DNA of 64,000 nucleotides from Hemileia vastatrix (taxonomy: Eukaryota; Basidiomycota; Pucciniomycetes; Pucciniales; Zaghouaniaceae): positions 44,047,797-44,111,796 of the forward strand of contig JASXTE010000004.1 of assembly GCA_030280995.1 (NCBI GenBank), given 5' to 3'. Under the pieces are notes generated by a model. It did not search any database and was not told the origin of the DNA. It saw only the letters and a list, made by a program, of their open reading frames with translations. The translations under genes and the position numbers were made by a program. This document shows positions 13,016-24,011 of the stretch, one piece after another. Position 1 is the stretch's first letter; each line of letters starts with the position of its first letter.

Positions 13016-14728
13016 TTTAATGACTTATTACTTGAATAAAATAAAAAATTTATATATCAAGGAAATAAAGAGATAAAAAATATATATTACAATTGGTATT
13101 TTCTAGCTTTAATAACACAGATGAATGTGATAGCCAAAAGATAATAGTAGTTAAATTGAGAGAAATTAACCAATTGAGAAATGTGGTACAAAAAAAGAGG
13201 GTTTATATATTACCAGAAGCAGGTTTTTGATAGGGGTTCTTTTACAATGGGATCAAGCTAGAAAGAATATTTGAAAATAGTCTGATGATAATAATGGGGT
13301 TAATAGTGAAAGGGAAGTAGCTAGACATAAATATTGGGTGCTTTAAAGTATGACAAACAAAGAAAATGTACAATTTTCAATTTGAAAATTGCAAAGGGTA
13401 AATTGTTGAGAATGTAAATTTACCTAATTTAAGTATTTAAATTAATTTGTAAATATCGACCTCATGCAATATGAAAAAGGGATTTATTTTTGGAAATTTT
13501 GACATATTTTTGTGTTATAAAAAAAGGGGGACAAAAACAAAGGAAAAAGATAATTCAAAAAACAGGATAAAAAAAGTTAACACTAAATAATATTATATAA
13601 ATTTATTTAAAAAAATTGATTTATTCTATGATAGGAACTTGTTTGGGCTGCACAGGCACCCCAGGAAACAAACCTAGTCTAAACTTAGTTAAAGTTAAAT
13701 TGATATAATAAATCAGAAATAGAAACACTTAAGAATCTTAACATATGGATAAAGTATAAAATTAATTAAAATAATTGCCTGCTAAACTTCAATAACAATG
13801 TACCAAAGTCCCAATTATTTAAAGGTATTTTACAGATTTGTACAAGGTTTGGCACTGTAAACATCATTCAATAGTAATTGATGAACATGTTCCACTGAGA
13901 TAACTAAGTTGAAGATGAAAATAAATAATATATATATGTATCTAAATTGAGCTATTATTGAATAGGAACAGTCAAAAAAATATAGCAGGATTAATTAGGG
14001 TATTTTTTACATTGATGTAAGATTTGGTTGATAAAATAGTAAAAACCTTTAAATCAGGACTAAAAAACTAATCAAATCAGATAGGGATATTAGGAATGGG
14101 TATTATAAAAATTATAACCAATATCTTATAAGTATTGAAGAAAATAAATTACTAGTAATTGCAAAAAATATTGTACTCTTTTACTTTAAAATGGAAATAT
14201 CAACTACTAATAATATACTCAAAATTACCTAAAAATAGCTAAATGTCTCCTCTTTACCAAAAGAAAATGGTAAGGAGTATGTAGAAAATTGATTCCATCA
14301 AACTGTTATGAGAAAAAGGGTCTGGCACAAGTTTGGCCAAACTTGTGCTGGACACATTTCCAATATGAAGTTTGTAAGGTGCATGTTTATTTAAGAGAAG
14401 TGAAGTGTTCCTCATAAAAGTGTCCAGCACAAGCACGGCCAAACTTGTGCTGGAAACTTTTACCTAAAAACAATTTGATGCCATCAATTATCTTCATTAT
14501 ATGGGCTATTTTTTCATTTTCCTTTCAATTTTTAGTCACTGGTCTTGGTCAAAGTGTCCAGCACAGTTTGGCCACACTTTGCTGGACACATTTCCAATTT
14601 TAAGTTGGGAAAGAGCATGTTTATTTAAGAGAAGTGAGATTTTCCTCCTTAAAGTGTCCAGCACAAGTACGGCCAAACTTGCTCTGGACACTTTTACCTA
14701 ATAACAATTTGATGTCATCAATTATCTT
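11138..14728 (+). repeat. Left arm of large imperfect palindrome
   Basis: Sequence from about 11,138 to 14,728 recurs as its reverse complement to the right: 14,728-16,242, 17,255-17,485 and 47,744-49,580 once inserted elements are removed. Matching pairs include the gene start (13,015 with 17,453), the motif GCTGCACAGGCACC near 13,650 with its complement near 15,800, and the rim of the central array (14,262 with about 15,194). All pairs share a midpoint near 14,728. The arms differ by scattered substitutions and small indels. Beyond 11,138 homology stops; on the right that point is the junction with a satellite block at 49,581. Confidence 0.85.
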
Positions 14729-15170
14729 CATTATATGGGCTATTGTTTTTGATTTTCCTTGCAATTTTTAGTCACTGGTCTTGGTCAAACTTGTGCTGGA
14801 CACTTTTATGAGGAACACAACACATCTCTTATATAAACATGCACCTTACAAACTTCATATTGGAAATATGTCCAGCACAAGTATGGCCAAACTTGTGCTG
14901 GACACTTTGACCAAGACCAGTGACTAAAAATTGCAAGAAAAATCAAATAATAGCCCATATAATAAAGATAATTTATGGCATCAAATTTTTTTATGTAAAA
15001 GTGTCCAGAAAAAGTTTGGCCATACTTGTGCTGGAAACCTTTATGAGGAATACCTCACTTCTCTTAAATAAACATGCACCTTACCAACTTTGTATTGGAA
15101 ATGTGTCCAGCACAAGCTTGGAAAAACTTGTGCTGGACCCATTTCCTCATAACAGTTTGATGGAATCAAT
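14300..15170. repeat. Central palindromic satellite array
   Basis: Seven full copies and one half copy of a 38-bp core lie here. The half-site is GTGTCCAGCACAAGTTTGG, followed immediately by its own reverse complement, so the core is a perfect palindrome in consensus. Cores are separated alternately by a spacer of about 65 bp (containing CTTAAATAAACATGCACCTT) and one of about 95 bp (containing AGTCACTGGTC and a TATAATGAAGATAA-like stretch). The large palindrome folds about the middle of this array. No protein is encoded; open frames that cross it only read the repeats. Confidence 0.85.
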
Positions 15171-16242
15171 TTTCTACATACTCCTTACCATTGTTTTTTG
15201 GTAAAGAGGAAACATTTTGTTATTTGTAGGTAATTTTGAGTATATTATTAGTAGTTGATATTTCAATTTCAAAGTAAAAGAGTACAATATTTTTTGCAAT
15301 TACTAGTAATTTATTTTCTTCAATACTTATAAGATATTGGTTATAATTTTTATAATACCCATTTCTAATATCCCTATTTGATTTAATTAGTTTTTTAGTG
15401 CTGATTTAAAGGTTTTTACTATTTTATTAACCAAGTCTTACATCAATGTAAAAAATACCCTAATTAATCCAGCTATATTTTTCTGAATGTTCCCATTTTA
15501 TAATAGCTCAAGCTATAAACATATATCCATTATCTATTTTCTTTTTCAACTTGGTTATCTCAGTGAAACATGTTCATCAATTACTATTGAATGATGCTTA
15601 CAGTACCAAACCTTGTACAAATCTGAAAAATACTTTCAAATAATTGTGGCTTTGGTACTTGGTTATGGGAGTTTATAAGGCAATAATTTTGATTAATTTC
15701 ATACTTTATCCATATTTTAATATTCTTAAGTGCTTCTATTTCTGATTTATTATATCAATTTAACTTTAACTAATTTTAGACTAGGTTTGTGCTGTGGGGT
15801 GCCTGTGCAGCCCAAGCAAGCTCCTATCATAGAATAAATTAATTTTTTTAATAATTTTATATAATATTATTTAGTGTTAACTTTATTTATCCTGTTTTTT
15901 AAATTATCTTTTTCCCTTGTTTTTGTCCCCCTTTTTGTATAACACAAAAATACGTCAAAATTCCCAACAATATATCCCTTTGTCATATTGCATGAGGTCA
16001 ATATTTATAAATTAATTTAAATATTTAAATTAGTTAAATTTACATTCTCAACAATTTACCCTTTGCAATTTTTAAATTTAAAATTGTATATTTTCTTTGT
16101 TTGTCATACTTTAAAGCCCCCAATGTTTCTGTCTAGTTACTTCCCTTTCACTATTAACCCCATTATTATCATCAGACTTTTTTCAATATTCTTTCTAGCT
16201 TGATCCCATTGTAAAAGAACCCCTATCAAAAACCTGCTTCTG

Positions 16243-17249
16243 TGTCACACGCCATGTGATACTCGAGGCAAAAGTAGCTCATTAAATCAATAAAATAGAA
16301 GTCTAAATCCATACTCGAAGCGCAGAAAGCAATTCTACATAGCAACTGTGACTTTTCTTTGTGTACTCGCTATTCAACCGCGCTAGTCTAAACTCTAAAT
16401 CTAAATTAGTCAATCTCTCAATAGTGTTTCTCAGTCATTTCCTCAATAAGCAACGCACAGCGCAATAGTCAATTTAATGGTGCACTAAAAAGGTTTATTA
16501 AATGTCTGTGAGTTATTAAAAGGGGTAGTGAGCATGGACGGAATGGATAGTGGAGGATTAAAGGGCTAACGGATGTTAGTGAGGAGGGTCCAGGTGTAAT
16601 GGATGTATTTTTAATGGTCTGTGGTGTGCGGAATAGTGGATGGGTATGAGGTCAATGTGAGGAGGAGTAAAGGATATAACACTACAGCGCGTGTTTGTTT
16701 CGCCATGGGGCGCAACAATTACGCAACAGTTGTGCAAAGGTTACAAAACAATTGTTTTTTGCACCTAAGACCCACCTAAGACCTTTAAGTGCCAAAAATA
16801 ATTTTTACATAACTGTTGCGTAACCGTTGCGCCATTGTTGCGCCCCAAGACAAAATGAATATTTATTGTAGTGTAAAAGGGGGTAGGGATTTTGGTTTGA
16901 CATTCTTTAGAATTAAATTATAAAACATATATATAGATAATAGTGGTAAAGCTTTATGTTAAATCATTATTATTGTATCTTTCCTTATTTTCTCATTAAT
17001 CATTTCTAAATCCTAAATCTTTGATTATTGAGTTTCCAACCCTTTGTGAGATTTTAAGAATTTAATATTACCTTTAAATTATATTAGAATTCTCCTCGAA
17101 CATATCTCAAAGCAGTAGTTGACCCTTCAAATCATCTTCAAATAACTTCCTTGAACATTTCCCCTGTGTCTCGCTGAAGTTTCTAAACTTTTTTCTCCAT
17201 CTCACCTCCAGGAACACCCTCAACCTTGTGCGTAGGTTGTCCGGTGAGA
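16243..17249. mobile_element. Solo LTR with 5-bp target duplication TTCTG
   Basis: A 1,007-bp block interrupts the right palindrome arm. It is flanked by TTCTG at 16,238-16,242 and 17,250-17,254, and the left arm shows one TTCTG with no insert, so the boundaries are exact. The block begins TGTCAC and ends GTGAGA, near-complementary ends as in gypsy LTRs, and encodes nothing. No internal region or partner LTR is present, so it is best read as a solo LTR left by LTR-LTR recombination. A non-autonomous element of another class cannot be excluded. It carries a small MITE at 16,680-16,873. Confidence 0.75.
16680..16873. mobile_element. CACTA-type MITE, TAA target duplication
   Basis: A 194-bp element starts CACTACA and ends TGTAGTG, the terminal signature of CACTA (EnSpm) transposons, and is flanked by TAA on both sides (16,677-16,679 and 16,874-16,876), the 3-bp duplication expected of that superfamily. 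Inside, GGGGCGCAACAA and TTGTTGCGCCCC face each other and most of the element folds into one long imperfect hairpin, with the GC-rich words standing out from the AT-rich surroundings. It has no coding capacity and would need a transposase in trans. The tnp2 relic at 54-58 kb is a possible relative, but I see no shared termini. Confidence 0.85.
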
Positions 17250-17452
17250 TTCTGGTAATATATAAACCCTCTTGTTTTGTACCACATTTCTCAATTTGTT
17301 TATTTCTCTCAATTTCACTACTATTATCTTTTGGTTATCTCATTTATCTGTGTTATTACAGCTAGAAAATTTTAATTTTAATATATATTTTTTATCTCTT
17401 TATTACCTTGATATAAGAATTTTTTATTTTATTCAAGTAATAATTCATTAAA

Positions 17453-17485
17453 ATGCCTCATTATAAACAGAAATCTCATTTAAGT
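17453..17485 (+). pseudogene. First exon of unrecognised gene, right copy, cut by element C
   Basis: The ATG at 17,453 and the following codons correspond to the start of the left-arm gene at 13,015. The insertion of element C falls at the donor of intron 1: the left copy has TTTAAGTAAGATCT, whereas here the sequence reads TTTAAGT, then 30 kb of retrotransposons, then ACGTAAGATCT at 47,744. The remaining exons lie at 47,744-49,580. Confidence 0.7.
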
Positions 17486-18402
17486 TGTGGTCTTCCAACA
17501 TTGGCAGAGCCCTTTGTTGGTTTATTTTGCATTGTTTTGATGTCTTAAATGGCATTGTTTAATAATTGGATGTTTTTCTGGATTTATTCAGCAAATATTG
17601 GGACTGCCAGGATGAGGGTACTATCATTGGATAGCCTCAGGTTTTCTCTATATTTTCTGTCTTCATGATTCTTTTCAGTTTTTAATTATTAAGAGGATAA
17701 TTTCTCATTTTTCATTTAAAAAGATAGCTGTTTAATTTTGTTTTGGTGTTTTAAGGTCTAACCTTAAGTCTTAGGGTTAAGTGCTTAGTACCATTAGAAT
17801 GAGCTAATTTTTCTCTACATTTTATGTCCCAAGGTTTTTATAGCCTAATTATGTGTTTTAAAGGTTTTAGTAGTTGTAGTAGATTTTTCTAAGTATTTTG
17901 GGTATTTTTGGAGGTTTTCGGTGGTGTTCTGGCTTCAGGGAGGCCGGGCCACTTCAGGCGGCACCTCCGACATCAGGCGGCCCGCCCCCCTCTGTTTTAG
18001 AAGGTTGGGGAGCACTTCTGGAGGGTTTTTTATTCAATTTGGCGGGTACAGGCGCCAGATTTGGGGGTGTGCATGGGCTCTTAGATGGTGGTCTGGGTGT
18101 AAATAGTGAATAAGACAGTTTGGGGCAACTTTAATTATTATGCAACCATCCAGAGATGATATCATTGTTACTCACTCAGTTTTCACTGTTTTTCAGCCAC
18201 AATTGGCTGTGTTTGTTGCAAGGTGAGTTCTTCATTTAACTTAACTTGGAAACTTTTTTCTCTGATATAGTCTGGCAAGCTATATCAAGTATTATTGCTG
18301 TCTCTGGTGTGGATTTGCAACCTACATCAAGTATCATTGCTTTCTCTGGTGTGGACATTGGTCTACATGTCAGTTCTTTGATTTAGTAGTCTGTCTGGAG
18401 AC
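17486..18402 (+). repeat. Element C left LTR, 3'-truncated
   Basis: Matches the right LTR of C and both LTRs of B from TGTGGTCTTCC to a point corresponding to GTCTGGTGACTA, then jumps into RT sequence at TTGTGGAAGC. About 180 bp of the LTR end, the primer-binding site and all of gag and protease are missing. It retains the GC-rich block (17,936-17,990) with two GGCGGC words also seen in the B LTRs. Short open frames across that block recur in every LTR copy and are not genes. Confidence 0.85.
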
Positions 18403-21208
18403 TTTGTGGAAGCTTTTTCTGGAAGGGTGTGTTATGGTTTGGGTGATATTATGGGTGGTTATGATGAAAGGGAACTTCACACTGATTCACGGCCACTTAC
18501 AACGTTTGAGACTCCTCTGGGAAGATTTCAGCTCACTAGGTTGCCTCAAGGTGCAACTAATTCAGTAGCAGTATATCAAGCACAAATGGCTTGGATTTTA
18601 CAGGATGAGGTTCCTACTCATGCTGGTATTTTTATTGATGATGGTGGAATCAAAGGACCCTCCTCTGATTATAGAAATGGGTGCTGAAGTAGAACCCTGG
18701 TATAAGGAGATTTGTTTGGGAATATGCAATTACTCTAGAGAGACTATTGTTTAGGATTGAAAGGGCTGCTTTGACTATTTCTGGGTCAAATTTTTGTTGT
18801 TGTTTTCCTTCTCTGGAAATTCTGGGTAATGTTGTATATAAGGAGGGAAGGATTATGGCAAAAAAGAAAATTAATAGAATTCAGTCATGTCCAAGGCCTA
18901 AATATACTACTGAAGTCAGGAGATTTTTGGGGGTTTGTGTGTACGTCAGGATTTTTATTAAAGATTTTTCTTTTTTGGCTTCGCCTTTAAGAGGATGACC
19001 AGGAAAGATGTGGAGTGGGAATGGTCTGAAGAGTGTGAAGAGGCCTTTCAGAAGTTGAAGAAGGTGGTAGGTGAAGATATTATTCTTCATAAGTTGGATT
19101 ATGGAGTTGGTGCTGGAAAAATTTATCTGGCAGTGGACTCAAGTTATATTGCTGCTGGTGCTGTGTTGTTTCAGGAAGATAATACTTGGAGGGTCAGGAA
19201 AGTGAGGTATTAGTCCATGGTGTTTAATGAGGTTGAATCTAGATATTCTCAGCCTAAGTTGGAATTGTTTGGTGTAGCTGAAATTTCGAAAAAGCTGCAA
19301 ACTTTTTTGTGGGGGAAGAATTATGAGCTGCAATTTGATGTGAAATCTCTGGTTCAAATGATCAATACACCTAGTCTTCCAAATGCTCCAATGACTAGGT
19401 GGTAGGAATTTATTCAGCATTTCTCTTTTGCCCTGGTGCACAAACCTGGGAAAACCTTTACAATGCCAGATGGATTATCAAGGAGACCACCCATGGATGA
19501 AGATTTAGACTCTGAAGAATTTGATGAAGATGTCCCAGTGGTTAGGGCCAGCACAAAGGGTGCCAAATATTTTTCTTTCCTCCCCCATGAGACTAAACTG
19601 GATGAATTTTTTTCCTCACCCATGAGACTAAACTGGATGATTTTTCTCTCCTCCACCAAGAGTTTAAACTAGCTGGTTCTGATCTTGATTCTGGTGATCA
19701 GGATGTGTTTGTTGATGAAGATGGGGCTGTTGTTTGGAATGGCTCAAAATTGTAAAATGGTGTTTTTATTGATGAACTGAATTCTCTTAAGATTCAGTGG
19801 AAGTAAAGGGATGCACCAAAATTTAGAGATTGGTGTCCTGAATGGGTTGCTCATGTTTCTCATGTGTACACTGGTGATTTTGATGATAGGGTTGTACCCT
19901 TGTATGTTGTTTTATTAGATTTTGAAGATGAGACCTGGGGTCAGACAGGGTTTTATTTTATTATGGTTGAGTATCTGTTAACCTTGGAAAGACAAGATAT
20001 TTGTGATGATGATACTTGGGTGGCAAGCAAGAAGAATAGTCCTGGATTCTATGTGTCAGGAAGGAGGTTGATGAGGAGGAGACATCTGAATCCTCAAGTG
20101 GTGGTGACTAAGAAGAAGGGTCAAGAGTTGGTGTTGAAGTCTTTGTAAGCAGCCCTTGGTCATAGAGGCTTTGGGGAGACTTATAGAAGAGTAGCAGACA
20201 GATTTTGGTGGCCAGGTATGAAGTTGGCTGTACAGGGTTGTGTTCAATCTTGTGAAGAATGTCAAAGAAGAAGTCACTTGAAACCTAAAGAGGTTGGCCA
20301 TGCTACTGGTGAATCAACTCTGTTTGGAAAAGTCAGTTTGGATGCTTTTTGATATTAAAGAGGGCAGATATAAATACTTGATTGTTGCCAGGAATGATTT
20401 GTCTGGTTGGGTTGAGGCAGTGCCTCTGGTTAATTTGACTGCCAAAAATGTGGTAGAATTTCTGAAGAAGGAATGGGTGTTTAGGTATGGGTTGATGAAG
20501 TTGGTGACTGTTGATGGTGGGCCAGAGTTTGGAGCTGAATTCAAAGAAGCTTTGGCAAGTATTGGCTCTAGATTCAGAGTGGCTACACCTTATTATCTTG
20601 AAGCTGAAGGCATTGTTGAAAGAGGCCATCAAGTTATCAAGAATGCTTTGGTGAAGATGTGTGGGGATAGTGCTGAAAAATGGAGGTATTATTTACCATT
20701 GGTTCTATTTGCTGATAGGGTCACTGTGAAAAGGACAACTGGCTATTCCCCTTATGAATTAATGTTTGGGCAGAAAGCTGATCTACCAGTAGATTTGAAA
20801 GCAGTCACTTATCTTGGAATTTATTGGGATGATGTGTGTTCTTCTGAAGATTTTCTCTGTGCCAGGATATAACAGTTGGAATGTAGAGAGTAATGTCAAG
20901 AGAAGGCATACTCTAGAATGATGAAGATAAGAAATCAATCAGTCAGATACTGAGATAATAAGTTGGCTCATAGACTCAGGAATCCCTTGATACCTGGTTG
21001 TTTTGTTTTGGTGTATTATAGAATTTTGGAGAGTCAGTGGGGAAAGATGTTTGCTGACAGATGGAATGGACCTTACAGAGTCAGATCTCAGGTGTATGGA
21101 GGCACTTATGTCTTGGAGGAGTTAGATGGCGCAGTCTTAAAGAAGAGAGTGACTGCTGATCAGGTAAATAGATTTTGCCCAAGAGGCACTAGAAGTGAAG
21201 AAGATTGA
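18403..21208 (+). pseudogene. Element C pol relic: partial RT, RNase H, integrase
   Basis: The fragment starts inside RT (GRVCYGLGDIMGGYDEREL) and keeps the catalytic text GIFIDDGGIKGP near 18,630. RNase H follows (IYLAVDSSYIAAGAVLFQ near 19,120). The linker holds a local duplication of about 36 bp at 19,580-19,655. Integrase begins near 20,140 with the zinc domain (HRGFGETYRRVADRFWWPG, SCEECQRRS), then VDGGPEFGAEF with the second Asp and EGIVERGHQVIK with the Glu, and ends at 21,208. No chromodomain is seen. At least eight stops or frameshifts break it, for example between RNase H segments at 18,995 and after 19,213 and 20,148. Confidence 0.9.
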
Positions 21209-21506
21209 CTCAGAAATGAGGATAAACTATGGACCATTCTTTAATTTTGGATTTTGGTTATGCTGTGCATCTGTTTTGTTGGAAACCTTTTTTTTTGTTA
21301 GAAGGTACCCATGGGTGGGGCTTCTAGATTTGATCTTGGCAAGTGTGGGGGTAACTGATGGGCTGGCTGCTCTATCAACAGTTACCCCAGATTTTCTAAT
21401 TCCAACCCCTTCTCTTAGTTCATTGAAGTCTTGTATTGGTTTCTCTTCACAGGTTTTAGTCCTCTATGACTTTAAACTGGAAATTCTTTTGTTCTTCAAG
21501 TGCTGG
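21209..21506 (+). other. Element C 3' noncoding segment before insertion B
   Basis: Homologous to 37,377-37,670 of element B. It contains the stem-loop GGGGTAACTG / CAGTTACCCC at 21,348-21,388 and the word GACTTTAAACTG. It is cut at GTGCTGG by element B; homology resumes at 42,695 with CCGGACTCTTCAC, whereas the uninterrupted version in B reads GTGCTGTACTCTTCAC. Confidence 0.8.
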
Positions 21507-22600
21507 TGTGGTCTTCCAACATTGGCAGGGGCCTTTGTTGTGTGATTTGGCACTGTTTGTGCATGTCTTAATTGACATCTGTTAAGGAATTGGGTATTTT
21601 TCTGGTTTTATTCCATGGATATTGGGTCTGCGGGTATGTAGGTACTATCATTGGATATCCCCGGTGTTTCTCTATATTTTATGTTTTTTAGACAATTTTT
21701 CATATTCTAAGTTTTATGGGGTCATTTCCTCATTTTTCATTTATAAAAGATAGCTGTTTAATTTTGTTTTTTGTGTTTTACGGGCTAACCTTAAGTCTTA
21801 GGGTTAAGTGCTTAGTACCATTGGATAGGGCTAATTTTTCTCTATATATCATGTCTCAATGTTGTTATAGTTAAATTCCGTGTTTTAAAGATTTTAGTAG
21901 TTGTAGCTAATTTTTCTAAGTAAATTAGTTGTTTTTATTGTTTTTCTGGCTTCAGGGAGGCCGGGCCGCTTCAGGCGGCACCTCCGACATCAGGCGGCCC
22001 GCCCCCCTCTGTTTTAGAAGGTTGGGGAGCGCTTCTGGAGGGTTTTTTATTCAATTTGGCGGGTTCAGGCACCAGTTTTGGGGGTGTGCATGGGCTCTTA
22101 GATGGTGGTCTGGGTGTACATAGTGAATAAGACAGTTTGGGGCAACTTTGATTATCATACAACCATCCGGATGTGATATCCTTGTTCCTCACTCAGTTTT
22201 CACTGTTTTCTGGCCACAATTTGGCTGTGTTTGTTGCAAGTGAGTTCTTCATTTAACTTAAATTTGGAAACTGTTTTCTCTGTTATAGTCTTGCATGCTA
22301 TAGCAAGTATTATTGCTGTCTCTGGTGTGGATTTGCAGCCTACATCAAGTATCTTTGGTGTCTCTGGTTTGGACATTGGTCTACATTTCAGTTCTTTGGT
22401 CTGGTAGTCTGTCTGGTGACTACTTTCTTGGCTCATCAAGAAGTCAAGTGTGTTGAAAAGGGGCTTTAGCAAATAGGAACCAACTTTTTTTAGCAAGTAA
22501 ATCTCACTCTATTTTTCTAAAGGGACAGGGGGTTTTCTCTCTGGTTTTTCTCCAACTCCCTTGGTCAAGGCCTATAGCTAGTACTATAGGATTGTCTACA
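21507..22600 (+). repeat. Element B 5' LTR
   Basis: Begins TGTGGTCTTCC and ends GATTGTCTACA, with the canonical TG...CA termini. It is the same length as the 3' LTR at 41,601-42,694, with visible differences of a few per cent. A GC-rich, CpG-containing block at about 21,956-22,010 with two GGCGGC words stands out in an otherwise AT-rich LTR and may mark promoter sequence; no transcription start can be fixed from sequence alone. Confidence 0.95.
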
Positions 22601-22604
22601 TTTC

Positions 22605-22621
22605 TGGCTCCCAACATGGGG
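22605..22621 (+). promoter_or_regulatory. Element B primer-binding site candidate
   Basis: Four bases after the LTR end the sequence reads TGGCTCCCAACATGGGG. It begins with TGG, complementary to a tRNA CCA end, and the next bases would pair with a tRNA 3' strand. The position and start fit a gypsy primer-binding site. The tRNA cannot be named without the genome's tRNA set. Confidence 0.6.
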
Positions 22622-22691
22622 TAGAGCTTGCTAGCTCTTTGGAATCTCTATTTTCTTTGGTTGGCTCTTTTTAGTGTTTTGGACTGGAAGA

Positions 22692-23984
22692 ATGGCTTCT
22701 AGTTCTGCTATTCCTGTTGTGACTGTCAGTGGGGGGGATGGTCCTCCTGCTGTGATGGTTAGGGAGTGTGTTAGGATTAAAACTTGGGATGGTACCAAGT
22801 TTAATGGGGAAGATGTGAAGAGGTTTCTGGAGAAATATGAAACTGCTGCTGGTGTGGATGGTGCTTCCTACGTGGACATGGTGAAGCAGATTATCTTCTT
22901 CATTGGTGATAGGGCAGTGGAGAAGGAGATTGTGGCCATGTCTGGCTACAAGAAGAGGGATTGGAAATTGTTGTGTAGGGAGATGGTGGATAGATGGGGT
23001 GTCAGGTTCACTATGGTGGATCTGAACAAGGTTGTCAGTGAATGCCAATCTTATGGTGGTGTTGGTAACTTGCATAGTTACAGGAAGTTTCTGCTACAGT
23101 TTGATCCTGTGGTGGAATATTTGGTGGAAGTGGAGGAGCTGGCACATGAAAATGCTGCCAAGGATGTTTTTTGGTCTGCCCTGGCTAGAGATGTCAGGAT
23201 GGATGTTTTGAAGAAGTTTTCAAGAAAGGAATTGATGAAGACTCTTTCTTATGGGGACCAGAAGTTGCCTGCCTTGGATAAGGTGAAAAAGGCTGTTGAG
23301 GCCCATTCGAAGTTATTGGCCGTGGACACCTATCAGGAGGGGTGTGCCAAGTATTTCAGCAAAGTCAGTGAGGCTTTGGCTGAAGAGGAAGTTAGGGAGA
23401 AGAAAGAGGAGAAGAATATGGTGAAGGTTCCAAAACAGGAGAGGGACCCAATGGTGGAACAGTTAGCTGACCTGACAAAAAAGCTCCACATTTTTGTGCA
23501 GGAGGCTAAGAAGGTCAATAAGGCACCTTCTCAGCCTAGAGATTTTGAAAGGAGGGCTGGTAGGAGTGATCCTTGGGTCTATTCTTATTGCAGCAGGAGG
23601 GGGCACAGGTCCAATGATTTTTGGGCATTGAACAGGGATGTGTCTGAAGGAAAGGTGGAATTTGATGGCAGGGTTTTCAAGCTCACTGATGGTTCTTTTG
23701 TAAAGCCCAGTGAGGGGCAGGCTCCTGTTGATTTGGTCAGGAGAAGGGGAGGTCTCAATCAAAGGAGGCCAAGGTTTAAGGAGATTCTTGATCAAGGGAA
23801 GTCTTCTGGTAAGGAGGATGAGGATGTCAAGGGGAAGGGGAAGGATGTCAATAAGGTCTCTTTTTCTACTTTCTTTGGTGGTTTGGAGTTGTACTCTTGT
23901 GGTGGACAGTCAAGTGGTGAATGCTTGGCTGGTATTTATGATGTGGAAGCAGGAAAGGTGGGAAGGCCTAAGAGCAGTTCTTAG
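22692..23984 (+). pseudogene. Element B Gag
   Basis: The first sensible ATG is MASSSAIPVV at 22,692, 92 bp after the LTR. The 430-residue product has a structured N-terminal capsid-like part (MVKQIIFFIGDRAVEKEI, LLCREMVDRWGVRF), a Lys/Glu-rich coiled-coil stretch, then a zinc-knuckle position that reads YSYCSRRGHRSNDF. In a CX2CX4HX4C knuckle the first and last Cys would be the Tyr and Phe here, so two of four zinc ligands are lost. The frame ends in TAG at 23,982-23,984, but the same frame continues open through 24,012-25,073, so the stop is probably a mutation in a gag-protease fusion; readthrough is the alternative. A copy mutated at the zinc knuckle is unlikely to package its RNA. Confidence 0.8.
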
Positions 23985-24011
23985 GCACAACCAAAGCCTA
24001 AGGCTTCAAAG

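Noticed and set aside
14254..15204. Open frames through the central array (for example TSLAKLVLDTF repeats)
   Set aside because: They only translate the palindromic satellite and appear on both strands with the same words.
17898..18113. Small GC-rich open frames in the LTRs (also 21,929-22,123 and 42,020-42,217)
   Set aside because: They recur only because the LTR is repeated. The frame is not consistently open, and no start, domain or downstream gene supports translation.
19414..19672. Minus-strand frames opposite RNase H and integrase of element C
   Set aside because: They run antisense through recognisable pol sequence and carry no domain; the genuine antisense genes lie only beyond pol.
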